DNA of 64,000 nucleotides. Source: Panax quinquefolius (taxonomy: Eukaryota > Streptophyta > Magnoliopsida > Apiales > Araliaceae). Under the pieces are notes generated by a model. That model was not told the origin of the DNA. It ran no database searches and was given only the letters and a program-made list of their open reading frames with translations. The translations under genes and the position numbers were made by a program. Of the stretch, positions 36,531-46,879 are shown one piece after another; position 1 is the first letter of the stretch, and every line of letters starts with the position of its first letter. The stretch lies in contig JAINUW010000577.1 in NCBI GenBank assembly GCA_020205615.1, positions 1-64,000 on the forward strand, read 5' to 3'.

Positions 36531-37906
36531 TGGTTGTTGTGAGTGAAATTGGTCGAGCCGGACTAGGCCTTGTCATTGACCAAGTCGGATCGAGGGCCGA
36601 TAACTAAGTCGAAGTCGATTTATTAGGTAAAAATTGTGACCTTTTTTCAACCTTCAGACGAGCCTTGATCAGCTTAGGCTTTTTTAAGACTAGGCTTTGG
36701 CTAGATTTTTAAGACTAGGCTTTGGCCAGACAAGGCCAGACTCCAAGGCTCAAACTCTTTGTGCATCTATAGTTAAAATAGATGAATAGTCAATAGTCAT
36801 AATAGTCTATTTTGTTAGTTAAGTTACCCTTAACAAATAAAATTTTCAATTCTTCATAATGGATAGTGGGGAGGATTGTTGAAATTGTAGATGAAATCAA
36901 AAGGCTACTAAGAAAAGATAAGATTTACATAGCTATCACACTTGTAACATGGGTTATCATGTTGTAATTGTAGTAGTGACTAAATTTATATAATCATGAT
37001 CAAATGTAGTTGAATGAATTAAAAGTTTTCTTTTTCCTTATCTCTGGAAATTCCATAACAACTTGAGCAAAACAGAGTTCGTCTTTTCCTAAAAACAGAG
37101 CATATAAAAACATAATCCAAGCTCCCTATAAAAAACAAAGGAAATTAAATAATTAAAAATAGAGGAAAAACAAACCCACATTAAAATATGACCAAAATAA
37201 AGCATGACTATTAAAACACACTGACTCTGCGAAAACCGATAAACCACAAAGTTGCCCAAAGAAATTCATACAAATTCACACATGCACACACACCCATAAT
37301 AAAAATCACTTCCATTCTATTGCCTAAAAACACAAATTTCAGTTAGACTGATTACATACTTCAAACATTAAAAGTATTAAAAATAGTTAATACATAACAA
37401 GTCTTAAGTGTAGTTAATAATTTTGGGAATTGTATATTAAAATTTGATGTAGAAAGCAAATAAATATGCTTATGTGTAAAGTCCTTCAAAGAAAACATAT
37501 GTAGAAGGACTTAGATGGTAGATCAAAATTGTTAGGTTGATGCACATGATTAATGTTTATCATTCTGTAAATGAATGTATAGAAGAAAGATCAAAGCTGT
37601 TAGGATGATCTATTTTGAAATGTAATAGATATGACTCAACAGAATCGTAGTCTGCCTTGAGGCGGTAGAAATTATGAAGCCAAGGCGAGAATAGTGGAGT
37701 ATCAAAAAGTTGTTTTTAGAATCGTGAGTCTATCTTGGAAGCCATACTCGAGAATCGTGAAAATAATCAGAAGCGCTGCTTAGAACCAAGTCGAGGATCG
37801 CGATCGACTCTTGGAATCGTGGAGTATGTAAAATAAGCAAGTAGATATCCTAGTCTATCAGAGCTTAAGAGAAATCGTAGTGTTCTCTTCGATCAAGACT
37901 AAATCA
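36531..37906. other. Unclassified spacer with short repeats
   Basis: No coding region. It holds a 24-base tandem repeat (ttaagactaggctttggc, 36692-36740), a hairpin with 9-base arms at 37479-37512, a repeated 'agatcaaa..tgttagg.tgat' at about 37517 and 37590, and six variants of 'gaatcgtgg-agtat' between 37640 and 37880. The last part may be a piece of an LTR. The stretch 36770-37440 shows nothing I recognise. Confidence 0.5.
37479..37512. repeat. Perfect inverted repeat, 9-base arms
   Basis: aagtccttc (37479-37487) and gaaggactt (37504-37512) with a 16-base loop. Function unknown. Confidence 0.8.
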
Positions 37907-38950
37907 TGTAAGACCCTAACTTTTTATGAATAAAGATTTAATTTTCTCTAAATGTTATTTTGAATAATAAGGTGTGGATTTGATATAATGTTATAGTTGT
38001 GGGTAATATTTATGAATTTTGCAAAGTAAACAAGTTGTCATAAAATATTCGTTTGGTCGGGGAATATTCGTTTTATCAGGGAATATTCGTACGACGACAC
38101 AATCATTGGTGGACCCCACAACGAAATTACTGTCGAATTTAGAAAGCGACAGAAATAACCTTTTTGTAAAAATAATGGCAAAACTTTTACCGTTAACTGT
38201 TGAAATACCCGGTGATAAAAATCTTTATGTCTGGCGTGGTTTGCGGTAGCACATTATATTGTACAATATCTCTTATTATTGATTTTTACGTGAGAAGTCA
38301 CTCAGTTCATTTAATAATTGCCACAATAGTTACTGCATAGTATCTCATATTATTGATTCAATTATTGTCACAATATCATCTGCACAATATTTTATATTAT
38401 TAAATTAGTAATTGAGAAGACAAAGTTATTCATATTATTATTTGTATTATTGACAATGTCTAGAAAGTTCTGTCGAGGAAATGGGTTAGTTCATCTAATT
38501 GCGCGCCAATAACGAGAAGTCCTTATCGGAAAGCCCCCTCTTTCTTGGGAATGATCTGGTTGTTAATATTATGAGTTATAATATTAATGATGAATAAATG
38601 TTAAAAGATTAAAAATGTGTTTATTAAAGACAAGTAATTTGTGATAAATAGAGGGGGTTTTCATGAAGTATTTATTGTAAGTTTGTCTTATTACATGGAC
38701 CCCCACTTACTCATTTTTCAAAATCGCCGGTAGAAAGTTATCTCAGCTTTTGTTTTATTATTATTATTATAATAGTAATAAAACAAAAAACTTTTTATAT
38801 AAAACAGAATACTTTTTATATTATATATAAAGTTATTCATTTTATTAGATTATAAATAGAATATATTATGTTTTATATAAAGTTTTCATTTTATTAGAAC
38901 ATTTTATTGCATAGTGCTGCATAGTAAAATCAAAAAATTTCGTCAAATTT
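37907..38950 (+). repeat. 5' LTR of plus-strand chromovirus, first segment
   Basis: Starts tgtaagaccctaac. Matches the reverse complement of 30573 downward (gggtaatatttatgaatttt, then the 'ggaatattcg' and 'ggaccccacaa' blocks). It ends at the solo LTR insertion, with the first AATTT target copy at 38946-38950. Confidence 0.85.
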
Positions 38951-40527
38951 TGTAACGACCCCAAAATTCATAAAATTTAATTATTAACTTCGGTTGTTAA
39001 TAACACATCTACCTTCTGATTTTACATCATTATTCGATGTTAAACTTTATAAAATGCAGAATAATTTAAAATTTTATGTCTTCTTACTTTAATTCCCTGA
39101 ATCAAAACCTTTATCAACTACATGTCTTTGAATCAATCTTATTTTATGATTCGCTTTATCATTGTTATCACATAAAATTTTACATTTCAATCCGATAACC
39201 TTTACATATCAGATAACTCTAACTGTAGCTTTACAACTCAATATAAAACTAAACATCATAAAACATTTAATACATCTCATGATTCTTAATCATGGTTTAA
39301 AGAAATAACAACTTTAGCTAAAAAATACAAGTCTTCGTATATTATTTCTGAACCACTTCATTCAAGTAGTACATAGTGACATCTTCAATCTTTAACCTGT
39401 AAAAATGGTTATTTGCAAGGTTGAGCTCGACAGTTCAGCAAAATCTAACAGTTTTCATGCATCACGTAGCATATAATAACATGCATCAACATATATCTCA
39501 TAAACACTGTAATAACATAACATACGTATTACGACTCATATAACAAATATAAAAATTGAGTTCCTTACTCAATCAGCATGTTTGACTCAATCAACGTAGT
39601 CATAATTTGACTTTAACATTTCATAGATTCAACATAAATATAACACATCATGCTCTTTGCAATAAAGATTTAAAATGATTAAATTCACATAGCAAATAGG
39701 GCCCGAAAGACTTGCACTGGTTAGTAGATTACCAATTCTGAAAAAGCGACTTAAATGCTTTGCATACATCCATATTAGTATGAATTTAGAGAGAGATGAA
39801 GATGATGATGATGATGGGGCTTGTTTTGACTTCTCAAAGCTTTCCTTCTTCTTCTTTTCTTCATCTTCCTCTTCTCTCTCGACAACTCTCTCTAACTCTC
39901 TTCTTTCTTTCTTTCTTTGGTTTGTTTTCTAAAACTAACGTACTAACTTGTAGTATATACATATAATATATAATGCCCGGTAATATATAATATATGTAAC
40001 TCCTAGTAATTATTATATATACTAATTACTAGTTAATACATAAGTTACACCAACTTGAACTTGAAAAGCCTAAGACCGTGTTTGGCAAATACTCATTATT
40101 TTAATTAATCAATTGTTTAACATCAATCAATCTCATCAAATTGTCACATAATTATATTTACTTGTTAATTATAATTTCATGTAACAACCATCACATAACT
40201 CATCTAATTTAATTATCTCAATTAAATTAGAACTATAATATAAAATTATTATATTAATTAAATTAAATACTAAATATTCATTTAATTAATCTACTACACT
40301 TAATTACATTACTCTATAATCAAAACAAAATTTATTTATTTAACTTCGATAAATAATTCAATTAAATATTTATATATATTAAAATTAATATATAACATTC
40401 TCTTCACATCAATTCACATAATCTCTGATATATGACATATACATACTCACACCTTGACATATCTCATAAATAATACTTTTATTTATAAAATTCTCATTTA
40501 TAAATTCTAAAAATGCGGGATGTCACA
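38951..40527 (-). repeat. Solo LTR, family B, with AATTT target duplication
   Basis: 1,577 bases from tgtaacgacccc to gggatgtcaca, flanked on both sides by aattt (38946-38950 and 40528-40532). Perfect 5-base duplication plus TG...CA ends identify a solo LTR left by LTR-LTR recombination. It aligns with 711-3666. Relative to that copy about 1.4 kb is missing at about 39770. In element orientation it lies on the minus strand (TGTGACATCCCGC...). Confidence 0.92.
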
Positions 40528-40610
40528 AATTTACTTAGTGATGTGCTTGGTGATTTTTCCTTCTTTTGTATCGTCCGTGATTATTCTTAAATAGTTCCCT
40601 GCCATTCTCC

Positions 40611-40618
40611 TATAAATA
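40611..40618 (+). promoter_or_regulatory. LTR TATA box
   Basis: TATAAATA within the palindrome cctataaatagg (40609-40620). It is shared in position with 8064, 10626 and 29624, and is the likely U3 core promoter. Confidence 0.6.
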
Positions 40619-41021
40619 GGATGCTTAGTTTAGAAATGAAAATCACACAAGAATCAAAAAATTCTTCTTCTATAATATTGAGCGTATTCCTTTTGAGTTT
40701 AAGGAAGCTTTGAGTGTAGCAAATAATGTAAGTTTTCTTCAAGAATATCCCCGCTATACCAGTCAAAATTACTCTCCTTTTAAGATAAGAGATATTATTT
40801 TCATTCAATATTCGTAAAAAATAATATTTTCTTCCATACTCTGTAGTATGTAAGTAATATTATTTCGTTTCATATTCCTAAATCTACACTTATTTTGATA
40901 AGTATTGCTTCTACACTCCTTGAAATTCGTAGAATATCCTTGAAATTTGCGCTTCATCTAGTATCGTTTCACTGAAATATTTTTCTGAACATTCTTGTTA
41001 AAATTTTAATCTTTTCATACC

Positions 41022-41128
41022 GGGGTACTATTCACGGGGTACTATTCATACATATGGTACTATTTATACATACGGTACTATTCACTGTATACTATTCACG
41101 AAGTACTATTCACGGGGTACTATTCACA
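41022..41128 (+). repeat. 'gtactattcac' tandem array
   Basis: Seven imperfect units of ggggtactattcac / atatggtactatt / gtatactattcac within about 107 bases. A related gaatagtaac series is on the minus strand at 7616-7770. Confidence 0.85.
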
Positions 41129-42112
41129 ACAAAAAAATTGGTTTCTTTTCTGTCCACATTATTTTTGATACATGAATATCATTATTGAATTTTACTCCAA
41201 AATTAATTATCATGTTGAGAATTTGGACATTCTTAAACTCTAGATAAATTGAATTATAAATCTTTAATATTTATCCTTGATCTCACTTGATTGATTTCTT
41301 ATATCATTGTCATCATCCTCATGCTTATATTTTGGTGAAAGTCATCTTTGGCCCGTAGTGCATAGATGTACTGTTGATTGGTATGATTATGACCAGAAAT
41401 TATGTATCGGTATAATCATGACCTGTAATGTTATAGACAAATAACGTGGTAAAAGTCCTCATTGGCCCGTAGTGCATTGGTGGACAGTTGTTTGGCATGA
41501 TCATGACCACTGGTGATACTAATGAATATCCTTAACCCGTAGTGCATGGATAATTCGATGATGTGGATTATTTATTGAGTTGTGTTACAGAGATAAATTA
41601 TTGATGATGAACTTTTAAATAATAAAAGATAGTAAACATCATACTCTACTTGACTCTTTTAATGGATTGCTTGTTCAGCTGCATTTAAATTTGTTGTCTA
41701 TTGTATTCTTTCAGTATTTATACTGTTGAGGACTAAAGATAATTTATTCTACATTATCTTAGTCATAATATTTTTTACTGGGCTAGTTGAGCTCACCCTT
41801 TTCTTTTATTGTTCTCTTCATGAAATGAGAATATATTTGGGACCCGGTAGGGAGCGGAGTGATGGTCCAAGATGGTGGCTATAGTAGTCCTCACTATTCT
41901 ATAAAATAGTGTGATAATAATTGTAATGATGACTTCATTTGAGTTTGGATATTGTCTACGAGAGAATATTAGGTGTTAAAACTCTTAGCTTATGTTTTGT
42001 CCTATTCTGCACGACAATTAATAATTGTGTAAATTAAGTTTGTATTTGAATTCTGTACCATGTATTTGGCGACTCAGAATGAGTTGTATAGACCTATTTT
42101 TGGGGCGTCACA

Positions 42113-42128
42113 GTTGGATTCAAAGCTT
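42113..42128 (+). other. Primer binding site, plus-strand chromovirus
   Basis: gttggattcaaagctt directly after the 5' LTR. It resembles the initiator methionine tRNA complement (TGGTATCA-AGC) with one or two changes. Confidence 0.6.
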
Positions 42129-42299
42129 AGGGATATGATCCCTGGCGGAGATCTCGAGGCTAGAACTAGGAGGGAGGCGAGTAAATCCTTCGCTAGTATG
42201 TCCTACCTAAGCTTATTTGTTATTTAATTGGTGGAATTGACGAATATAGGGATAATATGTGGCATGCCAATTAACCTTTGTTTTGTGGCGGTGTTGAGA

Positions 42300-43009
42300 A
42301 TGGCATCTGAAAATTTTGAGATAAGCAATGGAGCACATGAGGACAGTTGAGTCATTGCCGATCAAAAACCGAGGATCTTGTGCATCGGGAAGGCAATAAT
42401 CCTCATGTAAACAATAACACAAACCACATGATGAGCGATGGGATGTTGGAAGGTTTTACAATTCATGCGACACCAAAAAGAGAGATTCTGTTCAAAATGC
42501 GGGTGGAATCAATGGCAACTCACGGTGGTCACGACTAAGCAATTTAAGGGCTGGGACCACCGGAGTTTTTTGAAAGCGAGCCACTTAAAGCGAGAGGCGT
42601 GGATTAAGCAGATCACCAAGATATTTGATGTCTTGGGATGCTCAGAGGAGCAAAAGGTTCCCTTTGTCACCTTTATGTTGCGAGGAGAGACATATTCTTT
42701 GGTGGGAATCGTAAAAGCGTACTCATCTTTCCGCTTTTAAAGATGTCTTGGGAGAAGTTTCAAGAATTGTTCAACGACAAGTACTTTATAGAGAGTATTC
42801 GTCACATGAAGAAGGTGGAATTCATCGTCTTTGGAACAAAACAATATGACCGTATATCATGTCTGAGGCTAAGTTTGCGGAGTTATTAGGTTTGCATCCC
42901 ATTTGGTAGATAATGAGGAGCGCGTGGCGAATGTTTCTGCGACTGAGTTTGAAGTCCAAAATTAAATCGATACCTCATTTCTCAAAAACTTTGTTTATAT
43001 TCAGATGTT
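42300..43009 (+). pseudogene. Chromovirus gag N-terminal and core region, frameshifted
   Basis: The ATG at 42300 matches the gag start of the minus-strand sister (MASENFEISNGAH here). The core reads WIKQITKIFDVLGCSEEQKV at 42600-42660, then FVTFMLRGE, then after a frame change MSWEKFQELFNDKYF at 42742-42786. The next segment (VSEAKFAEL-type) is out of frame before 43010. Gag would build the particle. At least three frame changes separate these pieces from the open ORF that follows. Confidence 0.75.
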
Positions 43010-44158
43010 GTGAATATGGCTCAGTTATTAGAGCGTGATAATGAGTCAGTCCAACCAAAAGATAGCAGCCGACAAAATGATAATAGTCATACCAGTGGTA
43101 GCAGTCATCGAAGCGGTGACAACACACGTGGAGGAAATTATCATGCCAGAAATGGTAACCACTTCGGTGGTAATCCTGGCCAAGATAATAGAAGTGGAAA
43201 TTTCAAAAAGAGAAGGTTCAATAATGATGAAAATACAACAGCACCATCACCCATTTTCAAGGAAGGAGAACGACCACCGGTCGTATGCTGCAGATGCGGA
43301 GAGGAGGGACACATCAGTCCAAACTGTACGCAGCAACCCAAAGCGTGTTTCATTTGCGAAAGAGAAGGTCACCTAGCTCGATTTTGTCATGTAGTGAAGT
43401 CAAGTCCAGTTGGGATGGTGGCACCAAAGGCTGTCCCAGACAAGTCAAAGTCGGTAGTTCAAGGGAGAGCGCTTTTTGTGACCTCCCAAAAATCGAGAAA
43501 CCCGAACGAAGTTATCACGGGTAAGCTAATCATAAACTATTATGAAGTCTATACCTTATTTGATACCGGTTCTACCCATTCTTTTATTTCACCTACTTGC
43601 GCTCAACGTTTAAATTTGACTCCAGAGAAATTAGACTTTGACTTATCTGTTGAAACTCCGTTGGGAGAAACCTTCATTACATCCACTATTTATAAATCTT
43701 GTTTGATTCAAATTGACACTTTCACAGTACCTTTTGATCTCATCTCTTTGAAAATACTTGCATTTGATGTGATTTTAGGGATTGATTGGTTAACTACTCA
43801 TCATGTTAAAATTGATTATTTTCGTAAGGTTGTTAGTTTTCATATTCCTAACCAACCTATTATGCAAATTCAAGAAACCAAACCACTAAAGTTAATCACT
43901 GTCATATCAAGCCATAAAGCCATTCATTTATTGAAAAATGGATGTCAAGCTTTCTTAGCCCATGTCACGGATTTAAACCAAAATACGTCAGATTTGAATG
44001 ATATTTCTATTGTTAATACATTTCCTAACGTATTCCCTGAAGAACTTCCTTGCCTACCCCAGAGCGTGAAATCAAATTTTTTATTGAACTTGAACTCGGT
44101 ACAAAACCCATTTCCAAAACCCCATATCGAATGGCTCCTATTAAAATTCAGGAGTTAA
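43010..44158 (+). CDS. Chromovirus gag C-terminus and protease, longest intact pol-side ORF
   Basis: 382 codons. Residues 10-90 are a polar, Asn/Gly/Ser-rich linker. Two CCHC knuckles follow at C93-C96-H101-C106 and C113-C116-H121-C126. The aspartic protease has its DTGSTHSF active site at D185-G187 and flap/core segments to about residue 270 ([13 protein letters not shown]). The last part enters the RT leader ([13 protein letters not shown]), after which the frame is lost, so the final 40 or so residues are not native. Gag knuckles bind RNA and the protease would cut the polyprotein. The first methionine is an artefact of the upstream frameshift: natively this region continues gag. It is the reference for the decayed copies at 4736 and 26100. 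Confidence 0.85.
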   Translation: MNMAQLLERDNESVQPKDSSRQNDNSHTSGSSHRSGDNTRGGNYHARNGNHFGGNPGQDNRSGNFKKRRFNNDENTTAPSPIFKEGERPPVVCCRCGEEGHISPNCTQQPKACFICEREGHLARFCHVVKSSPVGMVAPKAVPDKSKSVVQGRALFVTSQKSRNPNEVITGKLIINYYEVYTLFDTGSTHSFISPTCAQRLNLTPEKLDFDLSVETPLGETFITSTIYKSCLIQIDTFTVPFDLISLKILAFDVILGIDWLTTHHVKIDYFRKVVSFHIPNQPIMQIQETKPLKLITVISSHKAIHLLKNGCQAFLAHVTDLNQNTSDLNDISIVNTFPNVFPEELPCLPQSVKSNFLLNLNSVQNPFPKPHIEWLLLKFRS

Positions 44159-44274
44159 AAACCCAACTGCAAGAATTGTTAGACATCGGTTTCATTCATC
44201 CTAGTACATCTCCTTGGGGGTGCTCCTATCCTACTCGTAAAGAAGAAAGATGGGAGTATGCGACTTTGCATTAA
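44050..44274 (+). pseudogene. Chromovirus RT N-terminal segment (fingers)
   Basis: A frame overlapping the end of the previous [43 protein letters not shown] and [11 protein letters not shown]. This is the standard RT entry of Tekay-type elements. A small indel near 44040 separates it from the protease ORF and another near 44230 from the next RT piece. Confidence 0.8.
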
Positions 44275-44677
44275 CTATCGGGAGTTGAATCATGTCACCA
44301 TCAAAAATAGGTACTCGTTACCTCACATTGATAACCTGTTTAACGAGTTGCAAGGTACTAAATTCTTTTCAAAGATCGATCTTCGTTCTAGATATCATCA
44401 GTTAAAGATTAAAACTGATGTCATTCCAAAGACTGCTTTCAGAACTCGGTGCGGGCATTACGAATTCCTAGTCATGTCTTTTGGATTGACTAATGCTCTT
44501 GCTGCCTTCATAGATATGATGAACCGAGTATTCAAGGAATATTTGGATCATTTTGTGGTTGTCTTTATTGATGACATCCTCATATACTCCAAAAGCCATG
44601 AAGATCATGAGCAACACTTGGGGTTGATACTCCAAAAGCTTCATAAAAATAAGCTATATGCCAAGTTGAAGAAATGA
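44258..44677 (+). CDS. Chromovirus reverse transcriptase core fragment
   Basis: 139 codons covering the palm. [20 protein letters not shown] is at the start, motif A aspartate at D41 ([12 protein letters not shown], where the family usually has Gly for the second Arg), MSFGLTNA at 73-80, and the catalytic [10 protein letters not shown] at 103-112. All three polymerase aspartates are present. The frame ends at a TGA where the family has Cys (after AKLKK), and the sequence continues beyond it as 'FLGHVV'. The first methionine is internal to the real domain. Confidence 0.85.
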   Translation: MRLCINYRELNHVTIKNRYSLPHIDNLFNELQGTKFFSKIDLRSRYHQLKIKTDVIPKTAFRTRCGHYEFLVMSFGLTNALAAFIDMMNRVFKEYLDHFVVVFIDDILIYSKSHEDHEQHLGLILQKLHKNKLYAKLKK

Positions 44678-45306
44678 GAGTTCAGGCTTGAGCAAGTAGC
44701 ATTCCTTGGGCACGTGGTATCGAATCATGGAATATTAGTTGACCTGACAAAAATTGAAGCTATAAAAATTTGGGAGCAACCTAAATCGATGAGAAATACG
44801 TGGCTAGAAGCTTAGCTGGTTATTATCGGATATCCGTGGAAGGATTTTCTCGAATCGCCACTCCGATAACTCAGCTGACTCAAAAAGATACAAAATTCGG
44901 TTGGAGCGAGGAATGTGAGAAGAGTTTTCAAGAACTCGAGAGGAGACTCATTTTAGAATCTGTTTTGACAATACCATACGGTTGAAGGATTTGTCATCTA
45001 CAAGCGATGCTTCATGCAAAGGTTTAGGATGTGTTCTCATGCAACATGGGAAAGTCATAGCCTATGACTCACGATAACTCAAAGAATATGAGAGGAATTA
45101 TCCTACTCATGATCTAGAGTTGGCAGCAGTTGTTTTCACGCTAAAGATATAGAGACATTACCTGTATGGGGAGAAAGTGGAGATCTATCTGAGATCATAA
45201 AAGCCTCAAATATTTCTTCACCCAAAAGGAACTCAACATGCATAAACGATGTTGGCTTGAGCTGTTGAAAGATTATGATCATACCATTCAATAACATCCT
45301 GGAAGA
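44678..45306 (+). pseudogene. Chromovirus RT thumb and RNase H, frameshifted
   Basis: After the TGA the frame gives 'LEQVAFLGHVVSNHGILVDL' and 'KIEAIKIWEQPKS'. 44800-44985 gives 'YYRISVEGFSRIATPITQLT' and ECEKSFQELERRL. Then 'SDASCKGLGCVLMQHGKVIAY', 'EYERNYPTHDLELAAVVFTL' and '[20 protein letters not shown]' appear in turn. Each is a normal RNase H segment, with single-base frame changes between them. Confidence 0.8.
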
Positions 45307-46017
45307 GTGAATGTGGTAGCTGACACGTTGAGTAGAAGATCATATGCGGGTACGAGTGCGATATTGTCAACGCAAAGGCCCATTTTATATGACTTACAAA
45401 GGATGGAGATAGAGTTAAAGACTTCAGGGACCCACGTGATGATGTCAAATATACGAGTAGAACCGACTTTAATCGATAAAGTTAAAGTTGCTCAAGATAC
45501 AGACCCGGAGCTGATGCGTATGAAGAAGAAAGTGCAAGAAGGTGCTATTCCAGAAGCAATCGACAAAGAAGGAATACTTCGAGTCAACTCCAGACTTTGT
45601 GTTCCTAACAACGTCAAAGAAAGGCCATGCAATGCCTGTCAGCTTGGAAAGCAAACTAGGATCTCATTCAAAGGCAAAGAAGTCAACTTAATTGATAAGC
45701 CCCTACAGTTACTTCTTATGGATCTTTTTGGGCCAATTCCAACTGTAAGCCTTGGAGGGAAGAGATACTCATTGGTCGTAGTGGATGACTACACCAGATT
45801 CACATGGGTGTTCTCCCAAAATTCTAAAGATGAAACAAGCTCTCAACTCATCAAGATGTTCAAGTTGGTGATTGTTGGTCGAAATCTAAATACGCTCACA
45901 CACAAGTATACGTGGTCAACAAGTAATATAATGATAAGAAAAAGTATCGTTCCCACAGAGACTAGTATGAAATTAAACCTATCAATTACCAGTTTTATAT
46001 TAACCCAATTTTATTAA
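45307..46017 (+). CDS. Chimeric ORF: gypsy RNase H/integrase start fused to copia integrase
   Basis: 236 codons in one frame. Residues 1-105 are gypsy: NVVADTLSRRS ends RNase H, then LIDKVKVAQDTDPELMRMKK and GILRVNSRLCVPNNV lead toward the gypsy integrase zinc finger. From about residue 105 the sequence is copia: RPCNACQLGKQTRISFKGKE (the CC half of the copia zinc finger), MDLFGPIPTVSLGGKRYSLV and VVDDYTRFTWVF (first catalytic Asp region). The codons from 45873 belong to an Athila LTR inserted there, so the last 47 or so residues are read-through. The switch lies near 45613-45622, where the 'aacgtcaaagaaa' sequence could have served as microhomology. The two lineages are not known to share pol, so this is a recombination product. 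It is not a working enzyme. Confidence 0.8.
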   Translation: MNVVADTLSRRSYAGTSAILSTQRPILYDLQRMEIELKTSGTHVMMSNIRVEPTLIDKVKVAQDTDPELMRMKKKVQEGAIPEAIDKEGILRVNSRLCVPNNVKERPCNACQLGKQTRISFKGKEVNLIDKPLQLLLMDLFGPIPTVSLGGKRYSLVVVDDYTRFTWVFSQNSKDETSSQLIKMFKLVIVGRNLNTLTHKYTWSTSNIMIRKSIVPTETSMKLNLSITSFILTQFY

Positions 46018-46879
46018 ACTATTCAAATTAATGATTATAACCAACAAAAACTAAGAAACTAAAAATCCCAACCAATCAACACAACTTATTAACCGCAATT
46101 TTAAGCAAATAATGGAGAATTAGGCTTACAACTTCATTTTAAGTCTCACTCCGATTATCACACCTTATTCTAGTTTAATCCACTATCTCAGTTTATTAAT
46201 CAATAACACTTAAGTATAATTAGCCATCTCTCGATGCCACTAACTTTGTATTAATTTAAATCCATAAATTAGATAGAATTAAGCCAAACACCCTAATTAA
46301 CAAATTCACTATATCTCTATGTGAATTAAAATCAAAGAAGGTTTAAATTCCAAGTTCTTTACCCAATTACATGCGATGCTAGGTATATCTCTATCCTAAC
46401 ATTCATCAAGATTTCATTAAAACATAGAATTTAAGAACACGTGCTAAAGTGATTAGGTATAGATTCATACATCATCTCTCGAGTCCATATAAATCCATAC
46501 CGAATTGGTGATCAAGCAATTCATAAATTAAAGTGTAAATCACAATAGATAAACTGAATTGATAGATTATTGAACTGAATTCATGACATGACAATCAGTG
46601 TTCAACATTAATAAAGATCCATTACAAGCCTAAATAGTAACTTAGTTCATCATGAATGAGATAAAAACTGAAAAGATAGAAAAATTCATCATCTCAATTA
46701 CAATAATTGAATTGTAAAACAAAGAATAGTTACACAACCACACCCTTATCCTCGCTCCAATTTGCAATCTTCTTGATTTTGACCTTCAAATTAGCTCCTC
46801 CAATGATCTTCTAAAATTAGGGCTCAAATCTTGCTAATTGATTGATTTGTAATGTGTCTGTGTTATGTTGTGTTGTTGG
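45873..46879 (-). repeat. 3' LTR of Athila-like element, outer segment
   Basis: The start tgttggtcgaaatctaa and the 'aagtatacgtggtcaacaag' and 'agtatcgttcccac' blocks are the reverse complement of the end of the solo LTR at 61891-63644. It interrupts the copia integrase after gtgat (45868-45872). The LTR is split at 46880 by the LARD and resumes at 56326. Confidence 0.8.

Larger units (their letters stand above)
40528..42112 (+). repeat. 5' LTR of plus-strand chromovirus, second segment
   Basis: Begins with the second AATTT copy and ends ttggggcgtcaca at 42112. It carries the TATA box (40611), the 'gtactattcac' array (41022-41128) and the 'ggcccgtagtgc' repeats (41340-41560). Joined to 37907-38950 it gives an LTR of about 2.6 kb, close to the 2,712-base minus-strand 5' LTR. 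Confidence 0.85.
37907..45612 (+). mobile_element. Tekay/Del-type chromovirus, plus strand, 3' part replaced by copia
   Basis: 5' LTR (37907-42112, split by a solo LTR), primer site, gag from 42300, zinc knuckles and protease (43010-44158), RT, RNase H and the beginning of integrase, all in the order of the minus-strand sister at 13726-30573. It is better preserved than the sister, with longer frames and intact catalytic motifs. It never reaches its own integrase core, polypurine tract or 3' LTR. At about 45613 the reading frame passes into copia integrase. Confidence 0.85.

Noticed and set aside
36770..37440. Possible host gene UTR or intron between the copia remnant and the chromovirus
   Set aside because: No coding segment, splice-site pattern or promoter that I could support.
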